64,000 nucleotides of DNA, taken from NCBI RefSeq assembly GCF_050908995.1, contig NC_135118.1:21399501-21463500 (forward strand), written 5' to 3'. Positions within the stretch are counted from its first letter, which is position 1, and each line of letters begins with the position of its first letter. The notes below the pieces were generated by a model that did not search any database, had not been told where the DNA came from, and saw only the letters and a program-made list of their open reading frames with translations. The stretch comes from Andrena cerasifolii (lineage: Eukaryota > Arthropoda > Insecta > Hymenoptera > Andrenidae). Below, one piece after another: positions 24,874 through 35,389 of the stretch. The translations under genes were made by a program, and so were the position numbers.

Positions 24874-26027
24874 TTAAGAGGTTGTTGATTTTGAGGGAGA
24901 TAATGAAATAAATGGAAAATTCAATATGACGCCTGTCATTCTACAAATCTAGGCGGAAAAAGTCGTATTTTTTTTTAAAAGCCATGATATGCCACATTTT
25001 ACGGAGCGATGCCTTCCACAGTATTTAACTTTACGGCTATTCTCTACCATGCCTAAAGCTGAAGAAGTATCATATGGATCTGCATGAACATTAATTGAAA
25101 GTGAATATTTGTTTTTATAAAAGTGTCAGTTGCAAAGAATATATTCAAGATATCGCAAAATCGGTATGTGCTTCTTCAGTTTTAGGCATTTAGAAATTAA
25201 AACTTCTTGGTTTTTTGTTCCCAGTCAAATGGTAAGCCGTGAGCTTAAGGGGTTATGCCTAGTCAGGCGGTCGAAAAGAGGCGAATATTTGTGAATTTTT
25301 TTTGACGAAGCGGAAGCGTATATTTTTACAGAACTTTTTGCGCTTAAAAGAGCAATATTCAAAGAATATTTGGTAATTTTTTCGTGGAAAAATATTTACG
25401 TTTATAATAAAATAACAAGCGACATCCAAGAAGCATTTTTAAAAATTTGCTTTCGCGGTGAGCACTGCCATTCGGAACCAGATTATCTAAAATCAAAAAG
25501 CAAAAAAGATTTCGTTAGTAAATTAATGTATCTTCCGATTGACGGAGTAAATTTTCCGAAATATTAATTTACAACAAAATAGCGGCTGTTTAAAGTTGAA
25601 ATCCTGATTTTTTCGCGTGATTGTTGCACCAAATTTTTAAAAATGCTTCTTGGATGTCGCTTGTTACTTTATTATAAACGTAAATATTTTTCCACGAAAA
25701 AATTACCAAATGTTCTTTAAATGTTGCTCTTTTAAGCGCAAAAAGTTCTGTAAAAATATACGCTTCCGCTTCTTCAAAAAAAATTCACAAATATTCGCCT
25801 CTTTTCGACCGCCTGACTAGGCATAACCCCTTAAACACCATGGAAAATGTCACTCGTCAATGCGTTGTATATCATGGCTCTACCGCTGCTATTTTGTACG
25901 AAAAAAGTACGACTTTCTCCGTCGAGACTTGCGCAATAACAGACTTCAATTTTCCATTTATCTCCCTCAAAAAAAAAATTGCCGAAAATGCCTATAACTT
26001 TGCTTGGTCCAAGGCGACCTTTCTAGA
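24874..26027. mobile_element. TTAA palindrome group, subfamily B, interrupted by a nested element
   Basis: Without the insertion at 25245-25834 this is a palindrome of about 560 bp. Left arm blocks GAGGGAGATAATGAAATAAA, GGAAAATTCAATATGACG and GCCATGATAT reappear inverted on the right (25890-25990 and around 25870). The inner arms ATGCCTAAAGCTGAAGAAG and CTTCTTCAGTTTTAGGCAT face each other at 25051 and 25189. The right end (CTTGGTCCAAGGCGACC) matches the tip of the 12177 copy. The outermost bases are decayed, and the left arm lacks about 40 bp near its tip. No coding capacity. Confidence 0.75.
25245..25834. mobile_element. TTAA-bounded palindromic MITE, subfamily A, copy 2 (nested)
   Basis: It starts TTAAGGGGTTATGCCTAGTC and ends with the exact inverse, GACTAGGCATAACCCCTTAA. 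It is closely related to 8601-9280 but has lost about 200 bp from the inner right arm, the opposite side from the loss in the 8601 copy. The left arm keeps the core motif at 25454-25493 (inverted: GCGGTGAGCACTG, TTCGGAACCAGATTATC). It sits inside the outer element. The matching uninterrupted arm of its host contains a single TTAA at this point (see findings). Confidence 0.87.
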
Positions 26028-27096
26028 GCAGCGTGGGATATCACACATTTACCATGAATCTGGTTACAGTATGCCCCCAACTTCGTGCTGTTCTAAACTT
26101 CGCGTTATAGCGGTTCCCGTAACAAAGTTGCCCTGGTAGGAACTCTAAACAATCTCGCGCATCTTTCCATTAATTATACAAACGCGTTTCCATCTCCGAC
26201 AGACAACGAGTACATTATTCCGCGCGGGCATTAAAGCGGCTCCAGCTCTCAACCCTCGGAGGTGTCGTGGATCGCTCGCAAAAATGGCTGCATGCGAATT
26301 ACGGCCGATCGTTAGAGAAGCCCGCGTTCCTCGGTGGCGCGTTTAATTTTCAACCTCGAATGACAGTCGCAGCGCGAACTGACGAAAACGGGGAACGCGA
26401 TCAAATTTGCACATGCACGGCGCCGTGCTAGGACCAATTGTCTCGAGTTACGCTGTTCGATATGTGCGCCTGGCTGCATGGACAGATATGGCGCGCGCTG
26501 TTCCCAGTAACGTATCAAAGTGCAGCAACAAATACACAAGTGTGAAACAATAAAGAGTTCAGTCCTTTAGGCTCGACTCGCGCTAATGAAAAAATTTATT
26601 GTAACGCGCACAAATCTATGTATCTAAGTAGTCTGTATATGTAGACTCTCAAGCACTTATGTTGCTTTACTAACTAAAAACATATTAATAATATTTATTT
26701 ATTTTACGGGACAAGCCCATTATAATAAGCATGTGCAGTACAGTAATTTGCACAGACAATATAGGAACAAACACCGTGTTCGAATCAGCAAAAAACAAGT
26801 AAAAATATATTTATAAGGAGTATAAAGAGGTCGGCGTGCCGGTCAGGCGTAGGTCTGGAGTGTAGGTCTGGGTTACTCTAAATAATGCCATCAAGGACTA
26901 AGGCTTTCTGAATATTCTGCTTAAAACTAGAGAGGGAATCGGCAAAAAAATTAATGTTTCCATGATACCTGTTCGCGAGATATTAATCAAGGTTTATGTC
27001 AATGTAAATTATAATGGGCAATTCTGAATGTAACGTTAGTTAAATAAGTAGAATATGTTATACGTATGGGGTGGGTGGATACTTTTATGAATAACT
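26028..27096. other. Spacer with a possible LINE 3' tail
   Basis: No gene is supported. The part at about 26690-26960, read on the minus strand, ends ATAATGGGCTTGTCCCG followed by AAATAAATAAAT, which looks like the 3' end of an insect non-LTR retrotransposon. No reverse transcriptase frame is present, so this remains a weak suggestion. Confidence 0.3.
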
Positions 27097-28009
27097 GTAC
27101 GGGGTGTAAAAAAAAAATATATGCCATGAATCGCACAAGTGATTCTACACCTCTGGATTGGTGGAGATCTGTTAAACAATGTGCCGCAAAATTGGCCTTC
27201 ACCTCGAAATTCAAAATCCACTTTTTTTTTTACTTTAATGTGTTCTACTCACTGCGCGGATAAACAGTGTCGAAGGGCCCATTTTTGTCAGTCATTGTTT
27301 GAAATATTCTTTGGGAAATAGTTCCCTTTACAGTTTTCTCGTTTTACTGGCAAGGGGAGGACACTATGTGGTAGACACCGATTTTGATGAGCCTTGGCAA
27401 GATGGATCTATGTCGAAAATAAGTAAATAGGTGTCCGAGCCAATAGGCCTTAATAATAGAGATATTTACATGTAAATTATTAAAAATTTCATAGTGGCCG
27501 TGGGGTTTTAGTGGGTAAAGATCCCACACTACCCTGGTGCCCGCGGGAGATTTCCTTCTGGAGGCGTCGGGGTGCCTTTTGAAGATGTCTCCACGTGAAA
27601 AAAAACTTTATAAATTTTTTTTTATAAATTATTTTTTTTATAATTTTTTTTTTAACTTGGGGAAATCTTCAAAAGAGGGGAATCCCCCGGGAACGTCAGG
27701 GTAGTATGGGATTTTTACCCATTAAAACCCCACGATTACTCAGAAATTTTTAATTAATTATTAAGGCCCATTGGCAGAAACGCTCGGACTTATTTACTTA
27801 TTTTCGACATAGATCTATCGTGCCAAGGATAATCAAAATCGGTGTCTACCACATGGTGTCCTCCCCTTGTGAGTCAAACATGTTACAATAAAAGGAATTT
27901 GACCCCGAATTTCAAGGTCAATGTAATTTTTGCATTACCTAAATTTTTTTAACAGATTTCTACCGATCCAGAGTAAACCATGACATATAATTTTTTTTAC
28001 ACCCTGTAC
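27097..28009. mobile_element. 0.9-kb imperfect palindromic element, GTAC-flanked, GGGTGTAAAAAA tips
   Basis: The left end GTACGGGGTGTAAAAAAAAA pairs with the inverse of the right end GTACAGGGTGTAAAAAAAAT. Further inverted blocks include TGGTGGAGATCTGTTAAA/TTTAACAGATTTCTACC, GAGGACAC-ATGTGGTAGACACCG, GACATAGATC and TGGGGTTTTA. The centre near 27630 is pure A/T. The left arm has about 60 extra bases. No transposase frame is seen. GTAC could be a 4-bp target duplication. The superfamily is not recognised. Confidence 0.75.
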
Positions 28010-31000
28010 ATTGTATGATATATGAATGGAACACTTCTCCTTTTCTTTAACTGTTCAGCTCTATGAGTTTTATAGAAGTCGACAACACCGCTACAGGCAA
28101 AACAGCGTCAGACTGTTTGATCTCGATGTTTGCTTGAAAAAGTTAAATATTCTTCGCTCAGGCATATTTCAGTCTGTCGACAAACTTTCAACTTTCAACC
28201 TTCGAGAGTCAGAATTCCAAAGTACCTATTCATCCATTTATAACATTCAGTTCTTGTCTTCAGTCGTGAAACTTTCATACCATTTCGAACAATCTGATTA
28301 TATTCGCCTTTATAATGCAAGTGTTTTCTTTTTCGCCCGGACACGTTGGATTTATCACCGCCACCTTTGGAAATAAGGGGCTGCGGGTTGAGCTGGTATG
28401 TATTTGCTCTCAGGCTTCTCGTCGATAATACACGTCGGGGATTTTTATACGAAATTGGTGGAAACGAAAGCCAATATCATTCCGAAGCCAAAAGACAAAT
28501 TCGGAGAATGTCAAACCGTCTGAAACGATGCAGAAAAGTACATCGAACTGCGAGGGGTGAGCCGATCGGTGTGAATGGCATTGATCGCACCAAGTGTCTA
28601 GACAGCAGAATATTGGGAACAATAGAAACCGTACATCGGCGTGTCATTTACGTACGTACTCTCGCTAAAGCGGAGACTACACTTTGCTTAGCATAAGTAA
28701 TCACACATGTATGGTATCTCTGCCTCTTTTTATTCTCTTAACATTGTGCGAATTCACGCTATTCTAGATTTTCTCACGCACGTTTGAAAATAATCGAACA
28801 AAGACATCAAATTGCGATCGCGAATTAACGGTAGGGTAAGTGCACCTAATTTCGCCTAGTCAAATTCAAATCGTTCTCACTTGAAGGGCAAGTGATTTGC
28901 ACGGCGGTGGGTTGCTTGATGATGCGGTCCATTTTGGCGCGTAATAGAATTCTACTCACATAATTTTCAGACCAAGCTCTTACCGTAGAATTTTCAACTC
29001 GTTATAATCTAAAAATCTTATTCCCTTGAAGGGAATACGTAATGAAAGCCAGGCAGTTTTGGACTGGTCGAAATAGACCCTGCATCCGCTGGGCGAGGGT
29101 CAAATATTTGCTCGGTCTTTCCTAATGCTTGATAAATGGCTAACGATAGTAGGTATCTTCAACTGACCCTTCTTACACTTCTCAGACAATGTTTGCAGCG
29201 GGGATTTCTCAGAATCGATTAGATCCTTGCCCTCCATTCACCCAGAAATGAAAGGAGAGAACTTAAATAGCAATGAAATATTTGCTCGCAGATAACTGTG
29301 GTAATCTTTTCGCGTATCGACCGTGGGAACATCGACAAGTGGTTTGTCACTACTTCAATTTTAGTAGGTGTAAGAGTTTCGCAAATTTTAATAATTACAG
29401 CACACTTTAGCAAAAAAAAAAAATTGAACTTGCAAAGGTGCAGAGAAATGATTAAAAAGTGTATAAAGATTGGTACAGATTTTGTCTTCTATAAGACAGT
29501 AACAGTCCTGGATATTTTTAAGTATATATGTATGCATACAGCTGGGAGGCACCAGTTTTCAAATAATTATTGTCACTGTCCATTTCAAGCAGCGTATAAC
29601 ATATTGCTCTATATTTTAGGCGTAAAATACTTTTTCAAATTTGAGTAACGTGCATGTGTAAGACAGCTTTATATCAGAAGCACATAATAAGGTTAGATAG
29701 AAAATAGACCTGTGACACTTTCTGTGACCACCTATCACTAGATTTATAAAAAATTTACACTAGCAGCAAATAGTTTAACTTGTTAAGATGCTAGGAACTT
29801 GAGCGACTCTCTTCGTACCAGAGTTTCTATATTTGCATACACTCTGTACTGGTGGGGCGATTTGTTTTGTTGTATCTAATTTGGTGATCCCTTGGTTTGC
29901 TTTTATTGAGAGCACTGACCAGTATATTGTAGAGGAAAGGCAACCCAGTTGTAAAACTGCTAAGACTAGCCTCCTTCCGAGACGTAACGGCCATAAATCT
30001 TTGTGGCCAGGAATTTATATTCATAAAGCATTCTCTGCAACAGAAAGCATCCTGATCCAGCAAACAAATGCCTCGAGTGAATTTAGCTTGCTGATTTTTG
30101 AAAATTATTCACCTAACCGCAGAACAAATCTTCTGAAAATTATTTTCAATCTACGTCGTTTAATGATCAGTCTTATTAGAACACCTATGATTTATCAAAC
30201 CTCAATATACGATGTATCATCTAAACCATCTGCAAAATTCTGCAGTACTATTAATATATCAGTGAAGGTATAATCGATAGTGCATCCGACCCGTCGTATT
30301 TAGATTTGTTGTACGAAGAGCAGATTTTAATTGAGTTGACGTCGTTACCATCTGTTGCCAGACCGTCGCCATTCGAAAAAGGTACCAAGTATTTATGAAG
30401 GTTAATTAGAGCGTGCGATTTTATCGGGATAGGCATGGTATTCGACGGCGTGCGAGTCATAAATTAAGCTTACCCCAGACAACGGGGTGTGTGCCATAAA
30501 TTTCGTCGGTTAAGCGACTTAACAGCGAATTCTATTCGCACGTCGTTATTATGGACCGGTGAGTGCGGTTGACGATAAATTTGAACGTTATTTAAAACGT
30601 TTCCATTGTGAATCGACGAATTGGGGGAGGGGGAACATTCTAGTTCCATCAGTTATTCAGATAATTACGCGGGGGACTTTTGAATCTAAAGATGAACACT
30701 TTAAATTGCATAGAGTAGAGCCCCGATTATCCGAAGTGATTGAGCGACATACTACATATTCGGCTTACAGAATTTTTCGTATAATCGAACGATGATGTTC
30801 TGACACAAAATCGAGTATTTATTTCACAATGTTCCTATTATTATTTCACTTGGTTTCTATTCTACTCTGTTCAGATTTCTGAGCCATCAGTTGGCATATT
30901 GTTCTTTATGGTGCCTTTGGTGGGGTTACTTTCTCTGTGTATTTTGAATGCCTCCAAAGCAGGTGTGGTATTATTTTTCCATATTTCCAATCTATTAGGT

Positions 31001-32970
31001 TCGTACTATTTGTGTCTTTTTACTAACAAGGGAAATTCAAAGTTTCGACAGTTACAAAAATTGTGATACTTTACAGAAGTGTCAAACTTTACAGATACAT
31101 ATGGTTATATGTATCTTTTATTCTGCTAATGCAACGTGTGTAAGGGTGGAAACACATTAATAAAAAAATGACGAGTTTCCATACAATGAGAAAATGTTAA
31201 ATATTATAGTTCTCAATTATCTATGACATGGTGGTAAAGAATTTTCCCCCGAAAAGCGAATTTTTCAGAATTTACCCGGCATCGTATATTTTTGAGGGAT
31301 TTGAGTGTATGATATTGAGTGAAACAATAGAAATAACGTATTACAACATAGAGGGAATAATGTGTATTGAAGGAGAACATCCAATTAACTAATACTGCGA
31401 GCAAGATTCAACGGTTAATTAATGTAATGATGTCTAGGATGCGTAATAAGCACGTCCGAAAGATTACGTATGTCCAGTAATTATTATGTACCCTGTTGAT
31501 GAAAGCAATATATAATTTTCATGAACCCAAATAAGCATGTAGACAACAAAAAAGCAACATGAACCAGATTCTGTTGAATGTCAACCCTTTGGCACGGTAT
31601 AATGACACGAAAAGACATGAAAAGAGAACGGACAAATAAGATAAAATTAAATTAAGATTAAAATAACAGATTTCAAAGAAAGCATCAGAAAGGGGTGAAA
31701 TACGACGAGCAGATATTACAAATACATGTATCAATATTGCAACTTAATTATTAGAGTATGCACGGAGCAATTTCTGTCCACCTCGCTGTTTGTTCAGTAT
31801 TGTATAAGGTATTTTTAAAATATTGTGTATTTTCTATGTAATCACTTGCTGGAGTTTACTTTCAAAAGTATTTTTATGGAAAAAAGAAGGAAGATATTAC
31901 TGTGATATTCGAAAAATATTTTTTTGATACTATAAACTAATGACCCGTAATAAATAAATATAGAAGTAAATAAATATGCTCCGCATTCACACCCAGTTTC
32001 ATTAAGATCAGAACTTTCGGGTTGGCAACGTTCCCTTGTATATAAGCAGCGGCAGGTGATATAAAAGATATTGGATAGCCGACACTGAATACGCTCTATG
32101 TAGTCCCTATGATGCGCAGTCGACGAGTAAAAGTCACTGACTCGAAAGTCGTGAATTTTAGCAATGCTCACTGCTGGAGGGTGTTTTCGTTTCTGGAGTT
32201 TCAAGACTCGGTACCGTCAGGACTGACTTTTGTGCGATTCGAGGGGTATCAGAACCAGATTCCATAAGGCTGGGCTCGTCGCTATCGACCCACACCGACT
32301 CTGTGGTGGCTGCTATCGACTCGCACCACTGGGGGCTGGCTGTTGCTGTAACCGACGAGTGCGACGATTCGGAGGTTATCGCTATTGATTCGCGTGATTC
32401 GTGAATAGTCAGCATTCCACGCGGCTCTCTTTACATCGTGTGTTCAGCTGATGTGAATTTCGGCGACTTCCGAATCATTGCTGTGGGATCTGGTAACCAT
32501 TCCTATCGGTTCTGATGGTAGGAGTGTGGTGAACGTTAGTTTCAATGCCTTGGGCGTTATTGGCATTGGTAATAGTCACACGGGGCTCACCGGCGATTTT
32601 ATAATAGTTGGTTATACACTTAGGGATATCCGTTGGTAATTTTGACGATTTGGTAATTATCGTCGATTCTGACAACTTGGAGGCATTTAAGCTTGAGCAA
32701 GAAACCGCTATCAGTCCTGACTACTAGGGTAATCGGTGCCAGGTCTGATGTTTTGGAAAATATAGATACTGATATCAGTTCTATCAGGCTGGAAATTGTG
32801 ATATGAAGTTTTACTTATTGTTAGATTACAGGTGTGGTGGTTAGTAACGATGGTCATAGTATTCAAGATTGAGAATGTTAGTTATCAACACTCAAAATGT
32901 TTCAGCATTAACACGTTGCAACTATGGCTCACTCTAAAAAGTCACACTTTGTAAGCACAGGAAACATAGT
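28010..32970. other. Gene-free spacer with one TAGGG half-element and a short inverted repeat
   Basis: About 5 kb. At 28832 a one-sided tip TAGGGTAAGTGCACCTAATT resembles that at 41416. At 30718-30790 an inverted pair CCGATTATCCGAA/TTCGTATAATCGA suggests a short pogo-type remnant. The frames at 29833-30273 (146 codons), 28026-28376 and 28346-28696 have no known domain. A minus-strand Ser/Thr-rich frame at 32158-32415 is low-complexity. Confidence 0.4.
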
Positions 32971-33660
32971 TTAAGGGAGGACCCCACCCTGAAGCCACTA
33001 ACAAAAGACAAAGTTAGGGATTTTTTGTTCGTATAAATAAAAATACAGGGCCTGGATTTTTTATATAATTTTAAAGCAATCTTTATTTTGCTAGAAAAAA
33101 TTTTTTTATAAAAAATTTGTACAAAATGGCTTCCCGGAGCACTGAAAAAAAATGGTCGACACTTCTGGGAATGACTAGATCATCTGAGGAGGAAATACAA
33201 AAAAGATATATAAACTGGAATATATTATCTTCCATGTAGCGCAGGATCTTCTCAAAATTCGAATTGTTTTGGAAATTATAGCAGTTTGAAGTATTGACTT
33301 TAATTTTTCACATCAAAATTTACACTGAATGTGCTTGTAAAAAATCGAATAATTGAAATATCAAAAAAATCCGAAGCTACATGGAAGATAATATATTCCA
33401 GTTTATATATCTTTTCCGTATTTCCTTCTCAGATGATCCAGTCATTCCCGGCTGTGAGTCAGTTTTTTTTGCAATGCTCCGGGAAGCCGTTTTATTCGCC
33501 GCGATTTTGCACAATTTTTCATAAAAAAAAAATTTCCAACAAAATACAGATTGCTTTAAAAGTATATAAAAAATCCAAGTCCTATATTTTAATTTATACG
33601 AACAAAAAAATCCATAACTTTGTCTTTTGTGAGTGGCTTCAAGGTGGCGTTCCCCCTTAA
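32971..33660. mobile_element. TTAA-bounded palindromic MITE, subfamily D
   Basis: TTAAGGGAGGACCCCACCCT with GAAGCCACTAACAAAAGACA is inverted at the right as GAGTGGCTTCAAGGTGGCG with CCCCCTTAA. Long inner matches include TTCGTATAAATAAAAATACA and TATCTTCCATGTAGC, and each arm carries a paired copy of ATGGCTTCCCGGAGC (33127, inverse near 33485). The arms are about 330 bp. Open frames inside it (for example 33331-33660) are by-products. Confidence 0.84.
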
Positions 33661-33887
33661 GTTTAATGTCAGATGAATATTAATAACTTTCAAAAAAACC
33701 TTACAATTAACATTTTCGACGCTCAGCACTTCAAAAGCCAGTTATACTCTGTGACGTCAATGGGAATGGAAATTGAAAACTTAAACAGTGTTAATTAAAA
33801 TATAATAAAGTTCGTCTTAACATTCTTCTTTAAACTTCTTAAAGTTCTCGTGCTTATCAAAATTCCCCCAAATTATTTCACAATAAG

Positions 33888-34010
33888 TAAAGATGTACCG
33901 ACTAGTCGGTTAAGCCAACTATCCTGCCACTTTTGTAATCGGCGACTAGTCGGCTTCTTGGGGGCCGATTAATCGGCTAGTCGGCCAAAACCCTAGTCGG
34001 TACATCTCTA
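33888..34010. mobile_element. hAT-like MITE, 123 bp, with exact 8-bp target duplication
   Basis: ACAATAAG precedes the element (33880-33887) and follows it (34011-34018). The TIRs are TAAAGATGTACCGACTAG and, inverted, TAGAGATGTACCGACTAG. An 8-bp duplication is diagnostic of hAT elements, and the tip resembles the TAAAGATG ends known for Tam3. The inside is built of CCGACTAGTCGG-type phrases. The intact duplication suggests a fairly young insertion. Confidence 0.87.
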
Positions 34011-34670
34011 ACAATAAGTAACAACGACCATGCTTGGAGCAACATATTTGAAACAACTGTACAAGTAATTAATACAAGTACACAACTACCAGGGAATTAC
34101 AGCGAAGAAGTGAAGAAAATGCAGACTGTGTTGAGTAATAAAAAATAGGAACGCAGAGTATCTTGCTGTCGTTTCGATTCGACGTGGAGACAAATTTCTA
34201 CCAGAGGAAACGCACCCGTCCGAAAGATTTTGAGGAAATAGACTGTTGTTTGGAACACCCTTTATGGAGCGCCCGAGCGATCTGTGCAATCGTTTCCTTC
34301 GCCTGGTTCTCCTTTGGTAAATGTATTCACCGTCGTTGCGCGGAATTAGGTTAACGCTTCATTTCGCGAAAGGTTTCGTGTTCTACGAGCGAATTCAGGA
34401 TCGAAAGGGAGGACGAATGGAGAGGAGCCTGACACTATAAAGACAGTTGCTTAAAACTACGCTCTTTTATGGGCAACAAAAATGTTTTGTTCGGCGAATG
34501 CAGGAAACTGGAAGAAAATAGGTACATCATTTGGTCCAACAGAAGAATCGCCAAGCAAACGAGCAACGTGAAGATTATTTATTCGAATTCTTTGGAAACG
34601 TATCAGCTGGACTAACGCGTGATACAAATAAAAATCTGCTCATTCCCAAAGGGAGGCACACTGATGTTCC

Positions 34671-35389
34671 TTAAAGGGTTATGCCTAGTCAGCTTTCGAA
34701 AAAGAACGCGAATTTCAAGATTTTTTGTGGAATATCTACTGTATATTTTATTGCAAGTATTCGCTTATTTTAGAAGTACATATATGTAGCAGCTCTCAGT
34801 AATTTTGTTATAGAAAAACATTAAAAAATGAACGAATAATAGCCATTCTCGCGAAAGCTGTGTTGATGTCGGTGAGCAAGATATTTCGGAAACCACTGTA
34901 TCGATTGGCCTAAACTTTTGCAGACTTCTTTTATATACCAAGGACTAGTACATCAACGAAGGATTTTTTATTTTAACAAAAACTGTATTTTTAATTAACG
35001 AAAAACGAACAATTCAGACATCGCAAAAGCGTGGTTATCCGTCAAACAGTCGCCATTTTGTCAAAAACCAACTTTTTGAAAAAAACCTTCGTTCATCTAC
35101 TGAATTCAACCATATATTAACAGAAAGTTTTTGAATTTTTAATTTCAGCTGATCCGGCTCAGAGAAAACTTGCTCACCGCACGGCGCCTTTATCAAAACA
35201 GCTTCCGCGAGAATGACTGTTATTCTTTCATTTCTTAATGTTTTTCTACAACAAAATTACTGAGAGTTGCTACATATATGTACTTTTAAAATAAGCGAAT
35301 AGTTGTAAAAAAATATACAGTAGAGAATCCACAAAAAATTCCCGAAAATTGCGTTCTTTCTCGAAAGCTGACTAGGCATAACCCCTTAA
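34671..35389. mobile_element. TTAA-bounded palindromic MITE, subfamily E
   Basis: TTAAAGGGTTATGCCTAGTC at the left pairs with GACTAGGCATAACCCCTTAA at the right. The next bases, AGCTTTCGAAAAAGAACGCG, are also inverted. Arms of about 340 bp pair through TGTAGCA, CTCTCAGTAATTTTGTTATA and GAACGAATAATAGCCATTCT. The core motif is present in both arms as TCGGTGAGCAAG (34870) and CTTGCTCACCGC (35168). The tips are shared with subfamily A but most of the arm is not. Confidence 0.84.

Noticed and set aside
26690..26960. Possible 3' end of a LINE on the minus strand
   Set aside because: Recognised only by the style of the tail (GGGCTTGTCCCG then AAATAAATAAAT). There is no coding trace, so it is mentioned in the spacer entry and not called.
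29833..30273. 146-codon open frame on the plus strand
   Set aside because: No recognisable domain, no consensus splice sites at its edges, composition like the surroundings. Long chance frames are expected in 64 kb.
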